Assembly: GCA_005879975.1 (NCBI GenBank)
Contig: VBIL01000075.1
Location: 1 to 39,646, forward strand
Length of the DNA: 39,646 nucleotides
Direction: 5' to 3'
Source: Chloroflexota bacterium
GTDB taxonomy: Bacteria; Chloroflexota; Limnocylindria; P2-11E
Below the pieces are notes generated by a model. The model ran no database searches and was not told the DNA's origin. It saw only the letters and a list, made by a program, of their open reading frames with translations. Shown here piece after piece: positions 1 through 8,167 of this stretch. Within the stretch, counting starts at the first letter, position 1. Each line of letters begins with the position of its first letter. The position numbers were made by a program, and so were the translations under genes.

Positions 1-2
1 CT

Positions 3-821
3 TCACCGCCCTGCGGCGTTCGACTCGATGACCGCGCGAACGTCCCACCCTGCTGACTCGAGGCGCCGCCGCGCCTCATCCTCGTCGACGCCGGTCTCGT
101 CGCGTACGATGCGGATCGCCCGCTCACGCAGCTTGTCGCTCGCGGGCCGCATGTCGATCATGAGATCGCCTTTCGTCCGCCCGAGCTTCACCATGGCGGC
201 GGTCGAGAGCATATTCAGCGCGAGCTTTGTGGCCGTGCCCGCCTTGAGCCGGCTCGACCCCGCGAGGACCTCGGGGCCGACGCGCAGGACGATCGCGACA
301 TCTGCCGCGTGCGCGAGGGGCGATCCCGGGTCGCACGTCATCGCCACCGTGTGCGCGCCCAGCTCTTTCGCCGCCGCGAGCGCGGCCAGCACGTAGCGCG
401 CGCGCCCGCTCGCGGAGATGCCCACGAGGACGTCGCCTTTCCGGACCGCCCCGCGGACATCGCGCGCCCCGGCGCCCGCGTCATCTTCCGCGCCCTCGAT
501 CGCGCGACGCAGCGCGGAGTCGCCGCCGGCGATCATTCCATGCACGAGCTCCGGTTCGACGCCGAAGGTCGGTAGCGCCTCGCTCGCATCGAGCACCCCG
601 AGGCGTCCGCTGGTCCCCGCGCCGATGTAGCGGAGCCGCCCGCCCGCCGACAGCAACGCCACTATCAGGTCCACGGCCTTCTCGATCTCAGGGATGGCCT
701 CGCGCACGGCGCGCGCGACGGTTGCGTCCTCGTCGTTCATGAGCTCGAGGAGCTCACGCGTGGAGAGCCCCGAGAGCCTCGTCGCCCGGGGGTTTCTCGC
801 CTCGGTTGGCCGCTCGTTCAT
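3..821 (-). CDS. murQ: N-acetylmuramic acid 6-phosphate etherase
   Basis: 272-aa ORF; SIS-domain motifs RYIGAGTSGRLGVLDASE, GISASGRARYV and SSRLKAGTATKLALNMLSTAAM typical of MurQ; start overlaps the upstream kinase stop (ATGA). Confidence 0.95.
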   Translation of the reverse strand: MNERPTEARNPRATRLSGLSTRELLELMNDEDATVARAVREAIPEIEKAVDLIVALLSAGGRLRYIGAGTSGRLGVLDASEALPTFGVEPELVHGMIAGGDSALRRAIEGAEDDAGAGARDVRGAVRKGDVLVGISASGRARYVLAALAAAKELGAHTVAMTCDPGSPLAHAADVAIVLRVGPEVLAGSSRLKAGTATKLALNMLSTAAMVKLGRTKGDLMIDMRPASDKLRERAIRIVRDETGVDEDEARRRLESAGWDVRAVIESNAAGR

Positions 822-1729
822 GAGCCACCCCAGGCGAGCCGCATCGCGAGCCGCGCCGCGCCCATCGCCGGCTCTTCACGGACCGGCTCGACAGTTGCGC
901 GAGGCAACATCGCCAAAAGCTCGCCGCGCACCGCACGTTCGAGCGACGGCAGCGACTCGAAGGCGCCGCCCGCCAGGTAGATGGGTCCGTCGCTCAGCCG
1001 GAGTCCCGCCGCGACGATGGACGCCGCACGCGCCAGCGCGTGTGCGCCGCGCTGGACGATCGACACGGCGATCGCGTCCGCTTCGGCCGCGGCGCGCGCG
1101 ACGGCGCGTACCGCTGCCAGCACCGCCGGCGCGGGGTGCGGGCGTCCATACAGCTCGGGGATGACGTCCATGAACGCGGTCGCTCCGAGCTCGCGCAACA
1201 GGTGGGCCGTGATCGCTGTCGCGGCGCCTCGTCCATCGGTGTGGTGCGCGGACGCGCGCAGGCCTTCGAGGCCGATCCAGACCGCGGACCCTTCGTCGCC
1301 GATGAGATAGCCCCAGCCTCCTGCGCGACGCTCCTCGCCGGCAAGGTTGCGGCCGAAGGCGATCGATCCGGTGCCTGAGATGAGCACAACGCCACATCCG
1401 GCTGGGTTGCCGGCGTAGAGCGCCGCGATGGCGTCGTGCGTCACCTCGATCTGTACCTCGGGACCGACGAGCCGAACGAGGATGGCGCGGCCCTTCTCGC
1501 GATCGGCCGGCCGATCGCCGCCGGAGCAGGAGAGCACGATCGCTTGCGGGACCGCGCTCCCAAGCGATTCGGCGAGAGCCGCACCGATCGATCCCTGCGG
1601 ATCCGGGGAGGACAGCAGATTTGCGCCGCCGCCCGCGCCCCGGCCGATCACCGCGCCGGTGCGGTCCACCGCGAAGGCGCGCGTCTTCGATCCGCCGGCA
1701 TCGATCCCCACGACGATCGGACTCGCCAT
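818..1729 (-). CDS. BadF/BadG/BcrA/BcrD-type N-acetylglucosamine kinase
   Basis: Start reset to MASPIVVGIDAGGSKTRAFAVD inside the longer ORF 818..1972; GTGSIAFGRN and GGWGYLIGDEGSAVWIG motifs; TGATG overlap with the anmK stop. Confidence 0.88.
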   Translation of the reverse strand: MASPIVVGIDAGGSKTRAFAVDRTGAVIGRGAGGGANLLSSPDPQGSIGAALAESLGSAVPQAIVLSCSGGDRPADREKGRAILVRLVGPEVQIEVTHDAIAALYAGNPAGCGVVLISGTGSIAFGRNLAGEERRAGGWGYLIGDEGSAVWIGLEGLRASAHHTDGRGAATAITAHLLRELGATAFMDVIPELYGRPHPAPAVLAAVRAVARAAAEADAIAVSIVQRGAHALARAASIVAAGLRLSDGPIYLAGGAFESLPSLERAVRGELLAMLPRATVEPVREEPAMGAARLAMRLAWGGS

Positions 1730-2820
1730 CAGGGCTGGTGGATCGCTCCGCCGGACACGGCGCGCGATGCCCCGGTCGCGCGGGGCAGCGTGTTCGGAAG
1801 GCCCCGCAGGCGGTACGCCCCGAGGATCGCGAACGCGACGGCCTCCCGCGCGTCCACCGGAATACCGAGCTCGTCGATCGTGCGCACGTTGAGGGGCGCC
1901 ACGGCGCTGCGTAGGCGATCGATGAGGGTCTTGTTCTTGGCGCCGCCTCCCGCGACCACGAGCTCCCGCCACCGAACGCCCGACGGCGTCTCGCGCGAGA
2001 GGCCGTCCCCGACCGTCTTCGCGCTCAGCGCGACCGCCGTGGCGAGCGTGTCGTCGATCGATCGGCCAGCGCGCTCAAAGAGCTCGTCGGCGAACTTGCG
2101 ATCGAACTCTTCGCGGCCGGTGCTCTTCGGCGCACGGCGAGCGAAATACGGATGCGAGAGCGCCCAGCGCAGCGCATCCTCATTCACCCGCCCGCGCCCC
2201 GCACCCGCGCCGCCGTCGTCGAACCGCTTGCCTTCGCGCAGCGCGATGAGGTCACTAATGATGTTCGCGGGGCCGGTGTCGAACGCAACGACGTCCTCGG
2301 CGCGGGAGCTCGCGATCAGGGTTAGGTTGGCGATCCCGCCGAGGTTGAGGAGTGCGATCGGCGCGCGATCGGCGAAGAGGACGTAGTCGGCGAACGGGAC
2401 GAGTGGAGCTCCCTCGCCGCCTGCCGCGAGGTCTGCGCTCCGGAAGTCGGCGATGGTGGTGACGCCGGTGCGTACCGCGACGCGGGCCGCGTCTCCGAGC
2501 TGGAGCGTTGAGTGCGGCGGGAGGTGCGCGACGGTCTGACCGTGCAGTGCGATCAGCTCCGGTCGCGCCTCCAACGTCTTGATGAAGGCACTTGCAGCGT
2601 CGGCATAGGCGTCGCCAAGCAGACCGTGGAGCTCCGCGAGCTCGTACGTGTCGGACTCGCCTGACGCCGCGCGGAGGGCGATGCCGCGCAGCTCGCCGTC
2701 GTAGTCCTGGTGCGCGTTCCGGAGCAGGCGGATATGTGGCCGTGGGGCGTCGTCGATCTCGATCGCGGCGAGATCGATTCCATCCAGGGACGTGCCGGAC
2801 ATCATCCCGACCGCGATCAC
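1729..2820 (-). CDS. anmK: anhydro-N-acetylmuramic acid kinase
   Basis: MIAVGMMSGTSLDGIDLAAIEI, LHGQTVAHLPP, LNLGGIANLT and FDTGPANIISD motifs. Confidence 0.95.
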   Translation of the reverse strand: MIAVGMMSGTSLDGIDLAAIEIDDAPRPHIRLLRNAHQDYDGELRGIALRAASGESDTYELAELHGLLGDAYADAASAFIKTLEARPELIALHGQTVAHLPPHSTLQLGDAARVAVRTGVTTIADFRSADLAAGGEGAPLVPFADYVLFADRAPIALLNLGGIANLTLIASSRAEDVVAFDTGPANIISDLIALREGKRFDDGGAGAGRGRVNEDALRWALSHPYFARRAPKSTGREEFDRKFADELFERAGRSIDDTLATAVALSAKTVGDGLSRETPSGVRWRELVVAGGGAKNKTLIDRLRSAVAPLNVRTIDELGIPVDAREAVAFAILGAYRLRGLPNTLPRATGASRAVSGGAIHQP

Positions 2821-2837
2821 AGCCGAATTGTCGCGCC

Positions 2838-3872
2838 TCAGGGCTTCGAGAGCGCCTCGTACACCGTGACGCGGAACCGGAGCAGCTCGGCGTCGTTCGT
2901 CCGCCCGAAGTACACCCGGTTCGTGAGGACGACGAGGGTGAGGTCCTTCGGCGGATCGACCCAGGCGCTCGTGCCGGTGAAACCGGTGTGCCCGAACGCG
3001 TCCTCGCTGAAAAACGGTAGCCCCTCGGGCGGGCGCAGCACGAGCCCGATACCGCGCCGCACTCCGCCGCCGCGGTAGTGCTCAGTTCGCGCGAGCGTCG
3101 CCAGCGCGTTGCCGATGGCGGCACCGTCGCGGTACACCCGCATCAGCGACGCGACGTCGGCGGCCGTGCCGAAAAGACCGGCGTGGCCAGACACGCCGCC
3201 CATCGCGAAGGCGTTCTCGTCGTGCACCTCACCCCGCAGGCGCTTTCGCCGCCAGTCCCGATCCTCTTCGGTCGCGGCGCACTCCACCGCCGGGCGCGGG
3301 CCGTAGTCGGTGCGCTCCGTTTCGACGGCCCCCAGGATCCGCTGACGCACAAGGTCGGCGAATGTCGCATCGCCCGCCCGCGCGAGGCCGGCGGTCAGCA
3401 TGATGTAGCCGAGGTCGCTGTACCGAAACTCGCCGACGTCCTGGGCGAGAGGCTCCTTGGCCGCGAGCTCGATGAGCTCGTCCGCTGAGCCGGCCTCCTT
3501 CCAGAGCGGCTTCCACCACGCGAGGCCGGCCGTGTGCGTCAGGACTTGCAGAAGCGTGACGCGATCTTTCGCGCCGCCGCGGAATTCCGGCACGAGCTCG
3601 CGGAACGGCATGTCGAGCGAGAGCGACTTGTCACGCACGAACGCGAGGACAAGGGCCGTCGTCGCAAGCTTTGTGAGCGACGCGAGATCGAAAAGCGAGT
3701 CCGCCGTGCAGGGAGCGTCCGGCCCCGCGCTCGGGTCAGGGCACAGGGTTCCCGCGGCGTACGTGTCGGACGCGCCGCCGCGTTCGACGCGCACGACGGA
3801 GCACGTGAACAGGTTGCCGATCGCCGCATCGACGATCGGCTTCGCCGCGACGGCGGAGACCGGTTCGCTCAA
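2838..3872 (-). CDS. serine hydrolase, beta-lactamase/penicillin-binding protein-like (class C type)
   Basis: SxxK motif in SLFDLASLTKLATT, YSDLGY, and HTGFTGTSAWVDP near the C terminus. N terminus uncertain; TTG at 3872 proposed because the longer ORF runs through nagZ. Confidence 0.8.
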   Translation of the reverse strand: MSEPVSAVAAKPIVDAAIGNLFTCSVVRVERGGASDTYAAGTLCPDPSAGPDAPCTADSLFDLASLTKLATTALVLAFVRDKSLSLDMPFRELVPEFRGGAKDRVTLLQVLTHTAGLAWWKPLWKEAGSADELIELAAKEPLAQDVGEFRYSDLGYIMLTAGLARAGDATFADLVRQRILGAVETERTDYGPRPAVECAATEEDRDWRRKRLRGEVHDENAFAMGGVSGHAGLFGTAADVASLMRVYRDGAAIGNALATLARTEHYRGGGVRRGIGLVLRPPEGLPFFSEDAFGHTGFTGTSAWVDPPKDLTLVVLTNRVYFGRTNDAELLRFRVTVYEALSKP

Positions 3873-3903
3873 GCGAAGTCGTGCGGTGGGCCGACCTTGC
3901 GCT

Positions 3904-5379
3904 TCACGGTAGGCGCACCGGCAGGCGGCCCGTCGGCCGGAGCTTTCCGGCGAGGACCGCGGCGAGGGCGTCGAGCGAAACGGGAACGTCGCCATAAGAA
4001 AGGAGCGCCGGACGATCCCGAATGAGCGCCGCGTCATACGGGCTGCGAAGGGCGCAAAGAACTCCGCCGCGCGCGAGCAGCTCGCGGACGCGCGCGGCCT
4101 GCTCGGGTTGGAAGTACGCGTTCGTGGAGCAGACGATGAGGGTTCCGTTCCCCTCGGGGAGCGAGCCATCGCGCGAGAACGCGATCTCGGGTCCCATCTC
4201 GCGCCGCAGCGCGGCCTCGAACGTTCCGGCCGGGTCGGCGAGCTCCTCGACAGGAGAGGCGCGCGTTGGCGGGAAATAGACGACGCGCGGCTCGCCCTCG
4301 AGTCGGGGCAGGGGAGGACCGACGTGGGTGATCGACGCCAATGCGATCTCCATCGCGAGGTCACGTGCCGGCCGATCGTCGAGCTCGGTGTCCGGCACGG
4401 TGCCGCCGAAGCGCGCGCGGAACGCCGTCGCGCGCCGCAACGCCTCGCGGGTCCGTTCCGGGCGCACGCGCTGGGCGATCCACCCCGCTGCCGCGAGCTG
4501 CCGCTCGAGGCCGCTTGTGACCATCATCGCGTCCACGCCGGCTTCGAGGCCGATGGTGATCACGTCTTCGGCCGACATGGCATCGGCGATGCCGCTCATG
4601 TCGAGCGAGTCGGTCACGCAGAGCCCTTCGAACCGAAGCTCGCGTCGGAGAAGATCCGTGAGGATCGGCCCGGAGATGGTGGCCGGACTGGACGGATCGA
4701 GCGCGGGGTAACGCACGTGCGCGGTCATCACCATCGTCGCGCCTGCCGCGAAGGCTGCTTTGAACGGATGGAGCTCGCGCCGATCGAGCGTCGCGCGGTC
4801 GGCGGCGACGTCCGGTCGCGTGAAATGCGAATCGAGCGAGGTATCGCCGTGTCCCGGGAAGTGCTTCGGCGTGCTCGCGACGCCCACGCTCTCGGACCCG
4901 CGCACCCACGCCGCGGCGTGCTCCGCGACCCGACCGGGATCGTCCCCGAAGGAGCGCGTGCCGATGACCGGGTTGCGCGGCTCGACGTTCACGTCGCAAA
5001 CGGGCGCGTGGTTCACGGTGATCCCATCCGCGAGCAGCCCCTCGGCCACCGCCCGCGCCGCGCGCTCGGCGTGAGCGGCGTCGCCGGTCGCGCCGATGGC
5101 CATCGCGCTCGGGAACACTGCGCGGTACCCGACGCGCACCACGCTCCCGCCCTCTTGATCGACAGCGACCGGCACCGGAGGCAGGCCGCCGCGGCGCGCC
5201 GCGTCCTGGACTTCGCGAAGCATCGCGCGGACCTGGTTCTTCGAGCGGATGTTCTTCCGGAACGCGAAGAGCAGGACGCCACCGACCTTGCCGTCACGGA
5301 TCGCGTCGAGCAGCGCGCCGGGGGCATGCTCGCCGTCGAACCCCGCCCAGATGAGCGCGCCGGTGCCGAGCTCGGTCAC
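3904..5379 (-). CDS. nagZ: glycoside hydrolase family 3 beta-N-acetylglucosaminidase
   Basis: VDQEGGSVVRVG, STPKHFPGHGDTSLDSH and CVTDSLDMSGIAD motifs of GH3 NagZ. Confidence 0.92.
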   Translation of the reverse strand: MTELGTGALIWAGFDGEHAPGALLDAIRDGKVGGVLLFAFRKNIRSKNQVRAMLREVQDAARRGGLPPVPVAVDQEGGSVVRVGYRAVFPSAMAIGATGDAAHAERAARAVAEGLLADGITVNHAPVCDVNVEPRNPVIGTRSFGDDPGRVAEHAAAWVRGSESVGVASTPKHFPGHGDTSLDSHFTRPDVAADRATLDRRELHPFKAAFAAGATMVMTAHVRYPALDPSSPATISGPILTDLLRRELRFEGLCVTDSLDMSGIADAMSAEDVITIGLEAGVDAMMVTSGLERQLAAAGWIAQRVRPERTREALRRATAFRARFGGTVPDTELDDRPARDLAMEIALASITHVGPPLPRLEGEPRVVYFPPTRASPVEELADPAGTFEAALRREMGPEIAFSRDGSLPEGNGTLIVCSTNAYFQPEQAARVRELLARGGVLCALRSPYDAALIRDRPALLSYGDVPVSLDALAAVLAGKLRPTGRLPVRLP

Positions 5380-5768
5380 GACCTCCGCCGCCGGCGATAC
5401 CGCCCGAGCGTGATCTGCCCGAGCGGACGGCCGCGCGGAACGCGTGTCGATTTCTCGAGGACGATGCGGCGGATCTGGTCAGGGTTGGGAACGATCGGCG
5501 CGATGCGCCGCTCGCTTCGCGGGCCGGCGATGTATCCGCCCAGAGCGTCGATGACGTCGTTCACCCGCTCCTCGATATCGAGCATCGCGAGGGGCCTCGA
5601 CCCCAGGAAGAGCTCGATCCGGACCTCGAGCCGATCGCTTTCGCTGTACCCGACGCCGCGTCCGGCCTGTGACTCGAGAACGGCCGCGTGCACGCGCCGT
5701 CTCCACTCGTTCCTCGGGGGAGCGTAGGGCGGCAGCACGGCACTGAACGTGAACCGACGCTTCGCCAC
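5376..5768 (-). CDS. small basic protein, possibly RusA-like endodeoxyribonuclease fold
   Basis: 130-aa ORF, ATGA-overlaps nagZ; central LDIEERVNDVIDALGGYI resembles the RusA family D-[LI]-[DE]-N-x-x-K-x-[VL]-x-DAL segment. Family assignment is tentative. Confidence 0.5.
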   Translation of the reverse strand: MAKRRFTFSAVLPPYAPPRNEWRRRVHAAVLESQAGRGVGYSESDRLEVRIELFLGSRPLAMLDIEERVNDVIDALGGYIAGPRSERRIAPIVPNPDQIRRIVLEKSTRVPRGRPLGQITLGRYRRRRRS

Positions 5769-5844
5769 ACCGCGAGGTTAGCGCCACGCAGGGTACGGGG
5801 CGTTTTCGCCGCTATCATTTCGTTCTCCGAGGGAGCAAGAACCG

Positions 5845-6696
5845 TTGCCAACGCTCGACGCCGGCGCCCGCGCGCGCCTGCCGGACAGCTCATTCGCATA
5901 CATCGATTCGCAGGGCCGCAGGCGCCTGCCAATCAACGACGCCTCGCACGTCCGGAACGCCCTGGCGAGGTTCGATCAGGTCGCCTTCGAGGATGATGCC
6001 GCGCGCGAACGCGCGCGGCAGCGGCTCCTACGGGCGGCCAAGAAGTACGGGATCGTCCCGCTCGGATTCTTCGACGGGCAGCTCCGCAAAGAGCGGCTCG
6101 AGGGGCAAATCAAGGCCCGCGCCATCGATATCGCGAGCCTGCCGCGCGGGACCGTGACCTTCCTCCTCACGGACATCGAAGGTTCGACGCGCCTTTTGGA
6201 CCGGCTGGGAGACGGGTACGTCGTGCTCTTGCGCGACGTACGGACGATCATCCGGACCTGTGTGCGTCGTGCGGACGGCCACGAGGTGGACACGCGGGCG
6301 GATGAGTTCTTCGCGGTCTTTCGGGAGCCGCTACGCGCGCTGGACGCCGCTCTCGAGATCCAGCGCTCGCTTCGGAAACGCTCCTGGCCCGACCGCGCGG
6401 ACGTGCGCGTTCGTATCGGGATGCACACCGGCCGACCAACGCTCACCGAGACCGGCTACGTGGGCATCGCGGTACACACCGCCGCTCGCATCTGCTCGGC
6501 CGGTCACGGTGGACAGATCCTGCTCTCCTCGGCGACGCGCGAGTGCTTGATCGACGCCCCGTCGACCGTCGCCGTCTTTAAGAGCCTCGGGCGCCATTCG
6601 CTCGCGGGCCTGCACGAGCGCGAGGCGCTGTTCCAGGTCAGCGTGTCCGATCTACCGGCGAAGTTCCCCCGACCGCGAACGAGGCTCGAGTCTTAG
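5845..6696 (+). CDS. class III adenylate/guanylate cyclase with N-terminal DUF6582-like module
   Basis: FLLTDIEGSTRLLDRLGD and VDTRADEFFAVF (both metal-Asp positions present), VRIGMHTGRP; N-terminal LPDSSFAYIDSQGRRRLPINDASHVRNALARFDQV...AKKYGIVPLGF. TTG start. Confidence 0.85.
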   Translation: MPTLDAGARARLPDSSFAYIDSQGRRRLPINDASHVRNALARFDQVAFEDDAARERARQRLLRAAKKYGIVPLGFFDGQLRKERLEGQIKARAIDIASLPRGTVTFLLTDIEGSTRLLDRLGDGYVVLLRDVRTIIRTCVRRADGHEVDTRADEFFAVFREPLRALDAALEIQRSLRKRSWPDRADVRVRIGMHTGRPTLTETGYVGIAVHTAARICSAGHGGQILLSSATRECLIDAPSTVAVFKSLGRHSLAGLHEREALFQVSVSDLPAKFPRPRTRLES

Positions 6697-8165
6697 CCCC
6701 GCTGCAGGTTCACGTCGGCTGAGTCGTAGCCCGTCGCGCCGTCCGGATAGGGGTCGCGGCTGATGGGGGTCTCGGTGTTCCCGGTCCCGTCGGTCGACCG
6801 AACGGCGAGCTTCATCGTTCCGCTCGCGGACGGGGTCCATTTGAAGATCCAGCGGCGCCACGTCAATGCCCCGGGCGGCGTCTCGAGCGTCGCCTGGCCC
6901 CAGGTCTTCCCCCCATCGGTCGACACCTCGACCTTGGAGATGCCGCGGCTGCCGGCGAAAGCGATCCCACCGATCGTGACATCACCTCCGGTCCACTTCA
7001 CGTTGCGGCCGGGGACGTCGATGCGCGTGTTGGTATTCACGATCGCGCTGTCGGACCAGCCTTGCTGCATCCAGTACCCGAGGAAGTCGTAGTTGACCAC
7101 CTCGATCGTGCGGATCCACTTCACGTTCTTCATGCCGTAGATGTTCGGGACGAGCATGCGCGCCGGGAAGCCGTGCTCCTGCGGCACGCTCTTTCCGTTC
7201 ATTAGGTACGCGACGAGCGTCCGATCCTCCATCGCCTTCGCGATCGGGATCGAGTCGGTGTAGCCGTCGACCGATGTGAAGACCACGTCGTATGCGGTGG
7301 GCTTCACGCGCGCGCGGTCCAGCAGGTCGCGCAGCGGAACGCCCGTCCACACCGCCGTCGAGATGAGCTCGCCGCCCACGTAGTTCGAGATGCACTCGAG
7401 CGTGTGGATCTGCTCGACGGCGTCGAGGTCGAGGAGCTGGTCATACGTGAGCGAGAACGGCGATTGCACCAAGCCTTTGATGTCGAGCCGCCACTCATCG
7501 ATGAGGACGCGCGGCTTCACGAGGGTTGTGTCGACGACGTAGTGATTCTCGTTTGTCGTGATCCGCGGCGTGATGCCGGGGAGCGCGTCCACCGCCGGAT
7601 CCGGCGCGGGGATGTCGGCACGTGAGCGCAGGCGGCGGGCCGCCATCGCGATATTGCCCAATCCGCCCGAGCCGACAGCCGCGATCCGCGATAGCGGGAG
7701 CGACACGATCGCGATCGCAGCCGCGATCGCCGCGGTCCCGAGAAGCGCGCGCCGGCGCCCAGGCGATGCCGGCCCTTTATCGGTGGATCGATCCAGCGCG
7801 CTCGGCAGGATGAAGGCGAGCGCCGCGAGGAACACCGCCGCGCCGACTGCGGCGTCCAGGAGCCCCACCGCGATCACGACCGAGTCGCGCCGGCGTGATG
7901 CCGCGAAGTAGCCGGTCGCCGCGCCGTCGATCAGGAAGAGCAGGGTGACGCCGACGACGAGCAGGATCTTCGCCCACTGGTGCAGGAGCTCGATCAGGGG
8001 GATCGATACCCAGCCGGGAAGAACGTCGATGATCGCCTGACCGAGGCTGTCCGCAACGAAGGGCATGCCGGCCATGCTGAGAAGGAAGGACACGTCGAGA
8101 GCGAAGAACATCGCGAGCGCCCCGACGAGCATCGCCGTGCGCGCCCGCCGGTCGAACCGGCCCAT
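6693..8165 (-). CDS. membrane-anchored molybdopterin-dependent oxidoreductase (sulfite oxidase fold)
   Basis: N-terminal hydrophobic helices; LECISNYVGGELISTAVWTGVPLRDLL (Mo-ligand Cys region), GFPARMLVPNIYGMKNVKWI; C-terminal Ig-like dimerisation domain ISKVEVSTDGGKTWGQA. Start reset to ATG 8165. Confidence 0.88.
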   Translation of the reverse strand: MGRFDRRARTAMLVGALAMFFALDVSFLLSMAGMPFVADSLGQAIIDVLPGWVSIPLIELLHQWAKILLVVGVTLLFLIDGAATGYFAASRRRDSVVIAVGLLDAAVGAAVFLAALAFILPSALDRSTDKGPASPGRRRALLGTAAIAAAIAIVSLPLSRIAAVGSGGLGNIAMAARRLRSRADIPAPDPAVDALPGITPRITTNENHYVVDTTLVKPRVLIDEWRLDIKGLVQSPFSLTYDQLLDLDAVEQIHTLECISNYVGGELISTAVWTGVPLRDLLDRARVKPTAYDVVFTSVDGYTDSIPIAKAMEDRTLVAYLMNGKSVPQEHGFPARMLVPNIYGMKNVKWIRTIEVVNYDFLGYWMQQGWSDSAIVNTNTRIDVPGRNVKWTGGDVTIGGIAFAGSRGISKVEVSTDGGKTWGQATLETPPGALTWRRWIFKWTPSASGTMKLAVRSTDGTGNTETPISRDPYPDGATGYDSADVNLQRG

Positions 8166-8167
8166 GT

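Noticed and set aside
1729-1972. 81-residue N-terminal extension of the GlcNAc kinase ORF
   Set aside because: Lies within anmK in another frame; the real start MASPIVVGIDAGG overlaps the anmK stop (TGATG).
4108-5727. 539-aa plus-strand ORF opposite nagZ
   Set aside because: Antisense to a clear GH3 gene; Arg/Ala/Gly-rich low-information translation typical of GC-rich shadow ORFs.
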